64,000 nt of DNA, from contig CAVXZW010000024.1 in the NCBI GenBank assembly GCA_963766445.1, positions 99,196-163,195 on the forward strand, read 5' to 3'. Position 1 is the first letter of the stretch; each line of letters begins with the position of its first letter. A model generated the notes under the pieces. That model saw only the letters and a list, made by a program, of their open reading frames with translations. It was not told the origin of the DNA and did not search any database. The position numbers and the translations under genes were made by a program. The DNA is from JAICYJ01 sp963766445 (GTDB lineage: Bacteria; Actinomycetota; Thermoleophilia; Gaiellales; JAICJC01). Below are positions 1-8,295 of this stretch, piece by piece.

Positions 1-629
1 CCGACGAACACGAGGTCGCCAGGCTGCAGCGCGGCAGCCGGGACCGGCCGGCCCATCCGCCACAGGTCGGCGGCGGTGGGCCGGCCCGGCAGCGACGCAC
101 CGGCTGCCGTGAACGCGTAGTCGACCAGGCCGCTGCAGTCGAAGCCGCCCTCGGCACGGCTCTCTCCGCCCCACACGTAGGGCCATCCGACCTGGGCAGC
201 GGCCGCCGCCACCACGGCTGCGCGACCGGCCAGGCCGCGCAGGTCGACCGGCCGGAACGAGCCCGCCGGCTCGGCCGCCGCGAACTCGACCCGGGCGCGC
301 GCCCGCGCCTGCACGGGCTGCTCCCCGTCAACTGCGACCGACACCTCGACGCCGCTGGGCAGACCGTCCTCGGTTAGCCGGGTCAGCGAGACCAGCCGGC
401 CGCCGTTGTCGCGGGCGGCATCATCGGCGGCGGCGCGCAGGTCGTCGGCCGCCGCGGCCGGATCGCCGGACAGCTCTCTGCCCGCGGCGAGCGCGGCCAT
501 GTCGGCCGCGCGCTGGGCGTTCGCCCCGGCGCTGTCGATGCCGCCGAGGATGCCGATCAGAAACCCGGCCAGCACCAGCAGCAGCACCAGCGCGCAGGCC
601 ATCACCGAGACCTGGCCGCGCTCGCTCAC
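1..629 (-). CDS. Pilin-like N-terminus fused to NlpC/P60 cell-wall peptidase, partial
   Basis: Reads leftward off the window edge, so only about 209 N-terminal residues are seen and the C-terminus is missing. It starts with GTG at 629, overlapping the upstream stop as GTGA. The N-terminus (MSERGQVSVMACALVLLLVL) has the short polar head and hydrophobic helix of TadE/TadG-type pseudopilins, followed by a helix with AADMAALAAGREL. From about residue 130 it changes to an NlpC/P60 domain: AAAQVGWPYVWGGES, then GGFDCSGLVDYAF with the catalytic Cys, then LQPGDLVFVG. NlpC/P60 (C40) enzymes cleave peptidoglycan stem peptides. The catalytic His is expected beyond the edge. The combination suggests an envelope-anchored hydrolase working with the pilus-like proteins encoded just upstream. 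Confidence 0.8.
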   Translation of the reverse strand, partial: MSERGQVSVMACALVLLLVLAGFLIGILGGIDSAGANAQRAADMAALAAGRELSGDPAAAADDLRAAADDAARDNGGRLVSLTRLTEDGLPSGVEVSVAVDGEQPVQARARARVEFAAAEPAGSFRPVDLRGLAGRAAVVAAAAAQVGWPYVWGGESRAEGGFDCSGLVDYAFTAAGASLPGRPTAADLWRMGRPVPAAALQPGDLVFV

Positions 630-925
630 CGCGGCACCGTTGCGGTCACCACCGCGGCGGCCGGCAGCGCCGGCAGGCGAACCGGCAGCGGCACCGTCAC
701 CACCACGTGGTCGCCGCGTCGCTCGATCCGCGCGGCGCCGCGCAACGACGCCGGCAGCGGCCGGCCTTCCCCGACCAGCACGGCCGCCTGGTCGGCCACC
801 CGCTCGGCGGTGATGCGGGCGCGCACGATCGTCAGCGCCCCCAAAACCGCCACCGTCGCGATGGCGAGCAGCACGGCGCAGCCGACCATCTCCACGCTCG
901 ACTGCCCCGACTGGCGGCGCATCAC
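626..925 (-). CDS. TadE-like pseudopilin/secretion protein
   Basis: A 99-residue protein with a short basic/polar head containing GQSSVEMVG and a single hydrophobic helix (residues about 10-35), as in TadE/TadF minor pseudopilins of Flp-type pilus systems. The C-terminal half is a small predicted extracytoplasmic region of beta-rich composition. It starts with GTG at 925 (ATG at 922 is an alternative), overlapping the stop of the preceding gene as GTGA, and its own stop overlaps the start of the peptidase fusion. The three genes are therefore translationally coupled. The tad ATPase and prepilin peptidase are not in the window, so the pilus assignment rests on the N-terminal signature and context. 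Confidence 0.75.
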   Translation of the reverse strand: MMRRQSGQSSVEMVGCAVLLAIATVAVLGALTIVRARITAERVADQAAVLVGEGRPLPASLRGAARIERRGDHVVVTVPLPVRLPALPAAAVVTATVPR

Positions 926-1245
926 TGTTCGACCACCGGTGCGTCGGCGGTCAGCGACAGCGCGAACCCGGGGATCACACGCGGCACGGAGACCCGCACC
1001 GAGACGGTGCCATCGGAGCTGCGCACCTGCAGGCCGCCGCGCATGGCGCCGGGCAGCGCACCGGCGGCGGCCGGCTGCACCGGCGCTCCGACCAGCCGAG
1101 CGCGAGCCGCGGCGCGGGCGGCGTGCTCGGCCGAGATCGCCGTCCAGCCCACCAGCAGCGCCTGCCAGCAGGCCAGCGTCAGGGTCAGCAGCGCCGGCAG
1201 CAGCAGCGCCGTCTCGATGCTTGCCTGGCCCCGGGAGCGATCCAT
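922..1245 (-). CDS. TadE-like pseudopilin
   Basis: A 107-residue protein beginning MDRSRGQASIETALLLPALL: the polar head, Glu and hydrophobic helix typical of TadE (RGQASxE motif). The helix spans about residues 10-30, and the rest is a small exported domain with no cysteines. It is the first gene of the leftward three-gene unit. The divergent HemQ gene begins about 100 bp away, so the promoter probably lies in 1246-1343. It is likely a minor pilin or secretion pseudopilin. No catalytic residues are visible. Confidence 0.8.
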   Translation of the reverse strand: MDRSRGQASIETALLLPALLTLTLACWQALLVGWTAISAEHAARAAARARLVGAPVQPAAAGALPGAMRGGLQVRSSDGTVSVRVSVPRVIPGFALSLTADAPVVEQ

Positions 1246-1343
1246 GCGCCCACGCTACGGCGGGCGTCCGTCACGGAACCAGACCGCATGTGTGCCGAAG
1301 CTGTGGCGGCCTGGCAACGGCATCCCACTGCTACCATCGAACC

Positions 1344-2096
1344 ATGAGCGAGGCCAACGGAGAGGCTCCGAACAACTCGTCCGGCGAGGACCGGCAGTTC
1401 GTGCACTTCTCGTTCTACAAGCTCGATCGCGGCTTCCGGCTGCTGCCTGCCGCCGAGCGTGAGGCGGCGCTGGCCGAGTTCGGGGCGGTAGTCGAGAAGT
1501 ACGGCGAGCGGTTCCCGATCCGGGCCTACACGATGGTCGGCCTGCGCGCCGACGCCGACGTGATGTTGTGGAAGGTGTCCGAGCGGCTGGAGGACTTCCA
1601 AGACCTGGGCACCGCCCTGCTCGGGACGGCGCTGGGCGCTCACCTGGAGACGCCCTACGCCTACCTCTCGATGACGCGGCGCTCGCAGTACGTGAAGGGC
1701 GAGGGGCGCTCGATGCACAAGCGCGGGCGGATCATGTGGAACCCCGACTCCAAGTACCTGCTGATCTACCCGATGGTGAAGACGCGGGCCTGGTACCAGC
1801 TGTCGAAGCCGGCCCGGCAGGGGATCATGAACGAGCACATCGCCACCGGGCACAAGTTCCCGACGGTCAAGATCAACACCACCTACTCGTTCGGGATCGA
1901 CGACCAGGAGTTCGTGGTGGCGTTCGAGACCGACTTCGTGGGCGACTTCCTGGATCTGATGATGACGCTGCGCGAGACCGAGGCCAGCCGCTACACGGAG
2001 CGCGACACGCCCATCTTCACCTGCCGCTCCGGCGACATCCGCCAGGTGCTGGACACGCTGGGCGCGGCCGCCGCAGCCGCGCCGGTCGACGCCTGA
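1344..2096 (+). CDS. hemQ: Coproheme decarboxylase HemQ/ChdC (chlorite dismutase-like)
   Basis: A 250-residue protein of the chlorite-dismutase fold. In actinobacteria it converts Fe-coproporphyrin III to heme b by two oxidative decarboxylations, the last step of the coproporphyrin-dependent heme pathway. Seen here: RQFVHFSFYKLDR near the start, YPMVKTRAWYQL (Tyr about 142, candidate catalytic Tyr), MNEHIATGHKFP (His about 165, candidate proximal heme ligand), then TTYSFGIDDQEFVVAFE, the signature of the HemQ subgroup. The ATG at 1344 is chosen because the conserved region begins 17 residues later; the open frame extends far upstream without similarity. It stands alone; other hem genes are not in the window. 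Confidence 0.9.
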   Translation: MSEANGEAPNNSSGEDRQFVHFSFYKLDRGFRLLPAAEREAALAEFGAVVEKYGERFPIRAYTMVGLRADADVMLWKVSERLEDFQDLGTALLGTALGAHLETPYAYLSMTRRSQYVKGEGRSMHKRGRIMWNPDSKYLLIYPMVKTRAWYQLSKPARQGIMNEHIATGHKFPTVKINTTYSFGIDDQEFVVAFETDFVGDFLDLMMTLRETEASRYTERDTPIFTCRSGDIRQVLDTLGAAAAAAPVDA

Positions 2097-2128
2097 GCCG
2101 GCGGGGCACCCTCGCTGGAGGGCCAGGA

Positions 2129-4028
2129 TTAGCCGGCCGGCGCCACCAGCGTCCGCGCGCGGGCGACCCTGACTTCGGCGGACAGCGTTGGCAGATCGTA
2201 GGCACCGTTGTGGCGGCGGCCGTTGATGAAGAACGTCGGCGTACCGGAGACACCGCTCAGGTCCGCCGAGTCGACGTCCTGGTCGATCCGCTCCGCGCCG
2301 GCGCCGCGGCGCATGTGCTCGCGGAAGCGGTCGACGTCGAGACCGAGCTGCTCGGCATAGCCCACCAGGTCGCCCGGCCGCAGATCGCTCTGATTGGACA
2401 GCAGTAGGTCGTGCATGTCCCAGAACGAGCCCTGTTCGGCAGCCGCCTCCGCCGCCTCGGCCGCGAGTTGAGCGTTCGGATGGACGTCGTTCAGGGGCAG
2501 GTGGCGCCAGACGTAGCGCACGTCGCCGTGGTCCGCGAGCAGATCGCGCATCACCGCCTCCGCCTGGCCGCAGTACGGGCACTCGAAGTCGCCGTACTCG
2601 ACGACGGTGACAGGCGCGTCGGCCGGTCCGCGGATGTGGTCGCGCTCGTCGTCCACGGGCGCCGACGAGATCGACGATCGCCTGCGACGAACCGAGTAAC
2701 GCCTGCACCCGCAGCCGCAGCGGGAGCCGCGCAGTAGCGCGAAACAGCAGCCACGTGCACAACGAGGACACAAGCGCAGCGCTGAGCACGCCCAGCTTGG
2801 CCTCCTCCAGCCGGTCGCCGCTGAACGCGAGCGTGGCGATCAGGATCGACACGGTGAATCCAATGCCGGCGATCGCGCCCCCGCCGACGACGGCCGCCCA
2901 TCCGACCGACGGCCGCAGCCGGCCGCGGCTGAACACAGTGACCAGCCACGAGGTGCCGGCGACGCCGATCGGCTTGCCCACCACGTATCCGAGCAGGATG
3001 CCGAGCGTGACGGTCGACGTGAACGCGCGCGAGAGGAAGGCGCCGCTGATCTCGATCCCGGCGTTCGCCAGGGCGAACAGCGGCACGATCACGTAGCTCG
3101 TCCAGGGGTGGAACACGCCCTGCAGGCGCACGTTCGGAGAGATGGCCGTGCGGACGCCCGACTGGGCGGTGCGCGCCAGCTCCGGGGTGGGCTGCTCGCG
3201 GAACGCACGGAACAGGTCGGTGGCGCGCTCCAGGTCGCCGCGCGCGGCCGGCGACGCGTACACCAGCAGGCCCAGCACCAACCCGACCACGATCGGGTCG
3301 ATTCCCGAGCTTTCGACCGCCAGCCAGGCCGCCACTCCGAGCAGCGCGTAGGGCAGGCCGGCACGGATCCCGAGGGAGCGCAACACCAGGATCAGGGCGA
3401 GTACCGCCAGCGCGACGAGCAGCGGGCCGAAGACGATGTGGCCGCTGTACACGACGGCGATCACGGTCAGCGCGATGACGTCATCGACGATCGCCACGGT
3501 GAGCAGAAAGACTCGCAGGCGGTCGGGAAAGCGCGGCCCGACCAGCGCCAGCAATCCCAGGGCGAACGCGGTGTCCGTCGACATCGCCGTCCCCCAGCCG
3601 TGGCCGGTCGACGACCCGGCGTTGAAGGCCAGGTAGACCAGCACCGGCACGACCATCCCGCCGATCCCTGCCAGCACGGGCAGCGCCACCCGCCGCCGTT
3701 GCCGCAGCTCCCCCATGTCGAACTCGCGGCGGGCCTCCAGGCCGACCACGAAGAAGAACAGGGTCATCAGGCCGCTGTTCAGCCATCCGCGCAGGTCGAG
3801 GTTGATCGAGTGGTCGCCCAGCCGGACGACCAGGTCGGTCTCCCACACACTGCGGTACGACGACGAGTCGATGTTGATCCAGAGCAGCGCTGTGATCGTG
3901 GCCAGCAGCAGCACGCCGGCGCTGCCGGTCTCGGTGCCTATGAACTCACGAAGCGGCGTCTCCAGGTTGCGCGCCCACGCTGTCTTGCCGGAGAAGGGCC
4001 TGGTGCTGTCGGACGCGTCGGAGGCCAT
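2129..4028 (-). CDS. nhaA: Na+/H+ antiporter NhaA fused to DsbA-like thioredoxin domain (apparent frameshift)
   Basis: Residues 1 to about 453 are a full NhaA antiporter: about 11-12 membrane segments, VGLEARREFDMGELR, STDTAFALGLLALVG, and the ion-binding Asp pair in TVAIVDDVIALT. NhaA exchanges cytoplasmic Na+ for periplasmic H+. The frame then changes near 2664 (one extra G in ATCTCGTCGG), and a DsbA domain continues to 2129: DAPVTVVEYGDFECPYCGQA with a CPYC active site, and SGVSGTPTFFING with the cis-Pro. NhaA-thioredoxin-fold fusions are known in actinobacteria. Removing one base restores a continuous ORF of about 633 residues, so this is probably an assembly error and not a split gene. 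Confidence 0.85.
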
Positions 4029-4106
4029 GCCGCATTGTGCCCCGGACTACGCGGCGCGCTGCCGGAACGGGTGCATCTCCGGGCAGCGGCGCTGTCGCAA
4101 GGGCGA

Positions 4107-4790
4107 CTACCCTGCGGGAGGCGAGAACAGCAGGCAGTAGCTGTGGTCGTAGCCGTACCCGTACGTCGGCTCCCAGCGCACGGCGATCTCGCCGGCGAAG
4201 GGCAGTACCTCTGCGACCGCATGCGCGATGTCCCAGGCCAGGGTGTCGACCCGGTCGGGGCGGCGCAGGTTCGCCGCCTCGATCACGAGCCAGCCATCGG
4301 GCGTCAGCAGCGCGCCGACGGAGCGGCACACCCGTTGCAGGTCGGCGAGGTAGCGGTCGTAGCCGGGGTTGGAGTCGCGGTAGCCGGACAGCGCCTCCTG
4401 CGGATCGCCCGGCGAGGAGTACGGCGGCGAGGTGATCGCGAGCGAGACCGGCGGGATCGGCAGCGCGTCCAGCTCGCGAGCATCGGCCGTGAACAGGCGG
4501 TCAGGCGCTCGCATGCGCGACCGGATGAAGGTTGCGCGATCGGAGTCGACCTCGACGCCGAACGCTTCCCGGCCCGACGACTCGGCCACCACCAACGTGG
4601 TGCCGAAGCCGGCGAACGGGTCGAGCACCGCGTCGCCGGGATCGGTCAACCGCTCGACGAAGAAGCGGACGAGCTCTTCCGAGAAGCGGACGTCGTCATC
4701 CGCGAATCGGGCCGGCAGCGCGGCCTGATTGCCGTGCTCGACCGTGAGTGCCGTCGGCAGGCCGGAAGGCCAGGAACGCGGAGCGCTCAT
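4107..4790 (-). CDS. Site-specific DNA methyltransferase (N4-C/N6-A type)
   Basis: A 227-residue protein with the SAM-binding motif DPFAGFGTTLVVA (residues about 55-67), then the catalytic motif TSPPYSSPGD (about residues 120-129). Motif I precedes motif IV, and no large target-recognition insert separates them. SPPY is usual for N4-cytosine enzymes but also occurs in N6-adenine ones and in some RNA methyltransferases. No restriction endonuclease gene lies nearby, so it would be a solitary methyltransferase. It is divergent from the membrane protein at 4859. Confidence 0.75.
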   Translation of the reverse strand: MSAPRSWPSGLPTALTVEHGNQAALPARFADDDVRFSEELVRFFVERLTDPGDAVLDPFAGFGTTLVVAESSGREAFGVEVDSDRATFIRSRMRAPDRLFTADARELDALPIPPVSLAITSPPYSSPGDPQEALSGYRDSNPGYDRYLADLQRVCRSVGALLTPDGWLVIEAANLRRPDRVDTLAWDIAHAVAEVLPFAGEIAVRWEPTYGYGYDHSYCLLFSPPAG

Positions 4791-4858
4791 TCGCCCAGGC
4801 TACAGAGGCTCGGACGCGGCGGGTTGTCGGCGTGGCATCCGGCACCGATAGTGAGACC

Positions 4859-5398
4859 GTGACCCAGAAAGCCAATCGCGTCGTCCCGGTCGCCGCGGCG
4901 TTCGCCGCGATCCTGCCTCTGGCGGCGCTGCTGGGCGTGGTGGCGACGGCGGTCGCGACCGTCAACCGGCTGGCCGGGCCGGCCTGGATGCCGGCGGCGG
5001 CAGGGATCACCGCGATGGCAGCCGCCACGGCCTGGCAGACGTGGGGCGCGCGGAGGTGGGGTCGCAAGATCCCGATTGAGCCGCTGCCCGACGGCATGGA
5101 GGTGATCGAGCCGCGCGGCTCGGCGCGGCGCCTCGCGATCAAGATGTCCGGGCCCCTGCTCGTGGCGCTGCTGCTGGGCGTTGTGCGCAGACACAGCCTG
5201 CCCAGCGATCTGCTCCTGACCGCCGCTGCACCCGTGTTCTACGGCTGGTGGGTCGGGCGCGTGCTCGTGATCTCGCGCCGCGTCGAAGGCATCGACCGGC
5301 AGCTCCACGGGACGCTGCTCGCGGCCGCCGGGCCGTTCGAGGCCTGCGGTGGCAAGCGGCGGCTGTTCGCCGCCAGGCCGCCGCTCCCTCAGAGGTAG
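4859..5398 (+). CDS. Uncharacterised membrane protein
   Basis: About 179 residues if it starts at the GTG at 4859 (VTQKANRVV); the open frame extends to 4748 but that part overlaps the methyltransferase. Three or four hydrophobic segments: residues about 10-35, 42-62, 105-125 and 130-150. The loop RRWGRKIPIEPLPDGMEVIE separates two helical pairs. No family recognised. The gene overlaps the convergent gene at 5389 by 10 nt. Confidence 0.6.
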   Translation: MTQKANRVVPVAAAFAAILPLAALLGVVATAVATVNRLAGPAWMPAAAGITAMAAATAWQTWGARRWGRKIPIEPLPDGMEVIEPRGSARRLAIKMSGPLLVALLLGVVRRHSLPSDLLLTAAAPVFYGWWVGRVLVISRRVEGIDRQLHGTLLAAAGPFEACGGKRRLFAARPPLPQR

Positions 5399-5766
5399 TA
5401 GCGCTTCGACTCGTTCCAGGCGTAGTACATGGCGAACAGCCCACCGAAGAACGCGGCCAGCACCGGCACCGAGAACGCGCCCAGGTCGATCAGCTGGAAC
5501 TGCGCCAGGGAGTAGAGCGCGGCCGACACGGTGACAGCGCCCAGCCCCAGGTAGAGGATGTTGCGCTGGCGGTCGGGCATCAGCGAGATCGCCATCCGGT
5601 TTCGGTGGTACCAGCCGTAGCCGAAGTACCAGAGCAGGCAGATGAAGATCAGGCTGATCGCGCCCAGGATCGCGCTGAAGATGGCCGAGGACACCTCGAA
5701 GAAGACCGTCGCCACGGCGGCGATCGCGATCACGATGGCGAACCCGCGCAGGTTGTCGCGATCCAT
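5389..5766 (-). CDS. Small integral membrane protein
   Basis: 125 residues with four hydrophobic segments (about 8-25, 28-50, 70-90, 95-115) and conserved-looking loops WYHRNRMAISLMPDRQRN and YYAWNESKRYYL. Its ATG at 5766 shares one base with the stop of the upstream gene (TGATG), so the two are coupled. Function unknown; the charged loop between helices 2 and 3 is likely cytoplasmic. Confidence 0.7.
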   Translation of the reverse strand: MDRDNLRGFAIVIAIAAVATVFFEVSSAIFSAILGAISLIFICLLWYFGYGWYHRNRMAISLMPDRQRNILYLGLGAVTVSAALYSLAQFQLIDLGAFSVPVLAAFFGGLFAMYYAWNESKRYYL

Positions 5767-6125
5767 CAGGCCGGCCCCGTCATGTAGGCACGCACTCCCA
5801 GCGCCGCCACCACCGTGGCGCCGACCGCGAAGTAGAGCAGGTTCTTGCGTCCATCCTCACCCCGCAAAGCATAGGGGTAGGCGATCGCGAGCAGCGGTAG
5901 CAGCCCGTATGCGAAGTGCAGCTTGTCGCCCGGGCGGTAGCCGTCGGAGAGCAGGATCAGGCCCAGCGTTGCCTGGGCGATCACCATCGTCTGCGAGAGC
6001 GCCAGCAGCTGCATGTAGATGCCGGCGGGCGGTCTGTCCCAGCGGTAGGCGATCAGCCCCCAGATGCCCACGATCGCGTTGGTCACGATCAGGAGCGTCC
6101 CCACCACCATGTGCACCTCGGGCAT
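5766..6125 (-). CDS. Small integral membrane protein, paired with the next gene
   Basis: 119 residues, four hydrophobic segments, and a central motif LLSDGYRPGDKLHFAYGLLP. His, Arg and Asp between helices suggest a conserved functional loop, but no family can be named. It is the first gene of a two-gene leftward unit and lies 83 bp from the divergent bcp gene, so both promoters probably share 6126-6208. Confidence 0.7.
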   Translation of the reverse strand: MPEVHMVVGTLLIVTNAIVGIWGLIAYRWDRPPAGIYMQLLALSQTMVIAQATLGLILLSDGYRPGDKLHFAYGLLPLLAIAYPYALRGEDGRKNLLYFAVGATVVAALGVRAYMTGPA

Positions 6126-6208
6126 GCCGCCACGCTATCAGGCGGGTTTGCCACCACCCCCGCACTACAGTACGGCCCAGTAGCCCACCCGTTTCCGAAG
6201 GAGTAACG

Positions 6209-6688
6209 ATGCTCGAGGTTGGCCAGCCCGCTCCCCCGTTCTCACTGCAGTCAGACACCGATGAGACACTGTCGCTCGACGACTTCAAGGGCAGGCCGGT
6301 GGTCGTCTACTTCTACCCCAGGGACGACACGCCCGGCTGCACCCGCCAGGCCTGCAGCATCCGCGACAGCTGGGCGGAGTTCGGGCGGATCGGCGCGACC
6401 GTGATCGGCGTCAGCCCGCAGTCGCCGAAGTCGCACCGCAAGTTCAAGGAGAAGTATGGGCTGCCGTTCCCGCTGCTGGCCGACACCGAGCACACGATGG
6501 CCGAGGACTACGGCGTGTGGGTCGAGAAGAAGAACTACGGCAAGACCTCGATGGGGATCGAGCGCTCGACCTTCGTGATCGACGCCGACGGCAACCTGGC
6601 CGCGATCAAGCGACGAGTGAAGCCGGACGAGCACACCGCCTGGGCGCTGGCCGAGGTCGAGAAGCTGACGGCGGGGGCGACCCGCTGA
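6209..6688 (+). CDS. bcp: Thioredoxin-dependent peroxiredoxin (Bcp/PrxQ family)
   Basis: 159 residues. Reduces hydrogen peroxide and organic peroxides with thioredoxin as reductant. The motif YPRDDTPGCTRQACSIRD holds the peroxidatic Cys (about residue 45) and, five residues on, the second Cys typical of the atypical two-Cys Bcp subgroup. FVIDADGNLAAIKR is the usual C-terminal strand. The start at 6209 follows a good ribosome binding site (GAAGGAG). Its stop overlaps the likely start of the CoA-transferase gene. Confidence 0.93.
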   Translation: MLEVGQPAPPFSLQSDTDETLSLDDFKGRPVVVYFYPRDDTPGCTRQACSIRDSWAEFGRIGATVIGVSPQSPKSHRKFKEKYGLPFPLLADTEHTMAEDYGVWVEKKNYGKTSMGIERSTFVIDADGNLAAIKRRVKPDEHTAWALAEVEKLTAGATR

Positions 6689-7875
6689 GCGGCGCGCTCC
6701 CGCTGGCGGGCCTGCGCGTCCTCGATCTGACGCAGGTACTGGCGGGCCCCTACTGCACGATGATGCTGGGCGACCTGGGCGCCGACGTGGTCAAGGTCGA
6801 GCGGCCCGGCGAGGGCGACGGCAGTCGCCGCTGGGGGCCGCCGTTCGTGGGCGGCGAGAGCGCCTACTTCATGCAGGTCAACCGCAACAAGCGTTCGATC
6901 GCGGTCGACCTGCGCGACGACGCGGGCCGGGAGGTGGTGCGGCGGCTGATCGGCCGCGCCGACGTGCTGCTGCACAACTTCCTGCCGGCGGCGGCGCTGC
7001 GCTACGAGGTCGACTGGGAGGCGGTGCGAGCCGTGAACCCGATGGTGGTGCACTGCACGATCGCGGGCTACCCGTCCGACGGGCCGGACGCGGAGCGGCC
7101 CGGGTACGACTTCCTGATGCAGGGTCTGGGCGGGATCATGAGCATCACCGGTGAGCCCGACGGCGAGCCGATGAAGGTGTCGGTTGCCATCTCCGACATT
7201 GTGGCCGGGCTGTTCGCGAGCTCGGCCGTGCTGGCGGCGCTGCACGAGCGCCAGCACAGCGGGCGAGGACGGAGCTGCGAGGTGTCGCTGCTGGACGCGC
7301 AGGTCGCGTGGCTGGCGAACCGGGCCGGGGATTGGCTGATCAGCGGCATCGAGCCGAAACGGCTGGGAAACGCGCACCCGTCGATCGTGCCCTACGAGAC
7401 GTTCCGGGCGGCCGACGGGTACGTGAACCTGGCGGTCGGCACCGACGACCACTTCCGGCGCTTCTGCGCCGAGGCCGGCCGCGGCGACCTGGCGACGGAT
7501 CCGCGCTGGCAGACGAACGCGGGTCGGGTGGAGGGCCGCGACGTGCTGGTGCCGCAGCTGCGGGAGCTGCTGGCGGGGCGCACGGTGGCGGAGTGGAGCG
7601 AGGTGCTGGAGCGCGCGCACGTGCCGGGCGGGCCGGTGCTGTCGATCCCGGAGACGTTCGCGGGGCCGGCGGCGCACATGGTGGAGCGGGTGCAGCATCC
7701 GGCGGCGGGCGAGATCGGGCTGGTGCGCTCGCCGATGCGCTACGAGGCCGACCGGCCGGGCAGCCGGCTGCCGCCACCGCGGCTGGGCGAGCACGCCGCC
7801 GAGGTGCTGGCCGAGCTGGGCTACGGCGAGGGCGAGATCGCCGAGCTGCTGACGGGCGCCTGCAAGCCTCGCTAG
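6685..7875 (+). CDS. Class III CoA-transferase (CaiB/BaiF family)
   Basis: About 396 residues. Moves CoA between organic acids through an aspartyl-CoA anhydride. N-terminal LAGLRVLDLTQVLAGPYC and LGDLGADVVKVERPGEGD are the family signature, followed by NRNKRSIAVDLRD. The catalytic Asp is expected in the PGYDFLMQGLGG segment. No ATG, GTG or TTG sits where homology begins; the best candidate is CTG at 6685, overlapping the bcp stop as CTGA. An upstream start inside bcp, or a small sequence error, are alternatives. Substrate cannot be told. Confidence 0.85.
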   Translation: MSGALPLAGLRVLDLTQVLAGPYCTMMLGDLGADVVKVERPGEGDGSRRWGPPFVGGESAYFMQVNRNKRSIAVDLRDDAGREVVRRLIGRADVLLHNFLPAAALRYEVDWEAVRAVNPMVVHCTIAGYPSDGPDAERPGYDFLMQGLGGIMSITGEPDGEPMKVSVAISDIVAGLFASSAVLAALHERQHSGRGRSCEVSLLDAQVAWLANRAGDWLISGIEPKRLGNAHPSIVPYETFRAADGYVNLAVGTDDHFRRFCAEAGRGDLATDPRWQTNAGRVEGRDVLVPQLRELLAGRTVAEWSEVLERAHVPGGPVLSIPETFAGPAAHMVERVQHPAAGEIGLVRSPMRYEADRPGSRLPPPRLGEHAAEVLAELGYGEGEIAELLTGACKPR

Positions 7876-7891
7876 AATCAGCTCTCCCCGC

Positions 7892-7975
7892 GCGGATGTG
7901 GCGGAATTGGTAGACGCGCACGGTTCAGGTCCGTGTGGCCGTAAGGTCGTGGAGGTTCAAGTCCTCTCATCCGCA
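7892..7975 (+). tRNA. tRNA-Leu (anticodon CAG)
   Basis: An 84-nt class II tRNA. The acceptor stem GCGGATG pairs with CATCCGC, the D-arm contains GGCGGAATTGGTAGACGC, the anticodon loop TTCAGGT is held by CACGG/CCGTG, there is a variable arm, and the T-loop is TTCAAGT. The anticodon CAG reads CUG, the commonest Leu codon in this GC-rich DNA. No CCA is encoded. Confidence 0.96.
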
Positions 7976-8103
7976 TGTAGCCCGTGATTGCCTCGCTGCC
8001 CGCCGCCTCCACCTGGGAGACCCAGTGCTTCATCTCGGCCGCGGTGGCCGGGGTGACCGGCATCGGAGTCGTCTCCACCTCGATGGCGCGGCGCTCGACC
8101 GCC

Positions 8104-8214
8104 ATGTCGACGTCCCGGCGGGTGCTGATCACGGTGCTGATGGCGGTCGCGTTCGTGGCGGTGCTGGCGTTCTTGTTCTGGGCGGTCGATCCGTGCGCTC
8201 AGGGACCCGCCTGA
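8104..8214 (+). CDS. Possible small single-pass membrane protein
   Basis: A 36-residue ORF (MSTSRRVLITVLMAVAFVAV...), a basic head followed by one hydrophobic helix. Weak candidate: no clear ribosome binding site and no homology recognised. The whole stretch 7976-8295 between the tRNA and the MarR-like gene contains nothing else I can support. Confidence 0.3.
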   Translation: MSTSRRVLITVLMAVAFVAVLAFLFWAVDPCAQGPA

Positions 8215-8295
8215 GCCACCTGCCCAAAATCTGCCAGGCAATTACCACAAAACGGCGAGTGCGCGAAACCGGTCGGTGGGTGAAGATGCAGCGGC

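Noticed and set aside
1185..2660. Long extension of the NhaA frame beyond the DsbA junction
   Set aside because: Reads antisense through HemQ with no protein-like character; an effect of the frameshift.
7878..8132. Minus-strand 84-residue ORF containing MRGLEPPRPYGHTDLNRA
   Set aside because: Its end is the antisense translation of the tRNA-Leu gene, a well-known type of false ORF.
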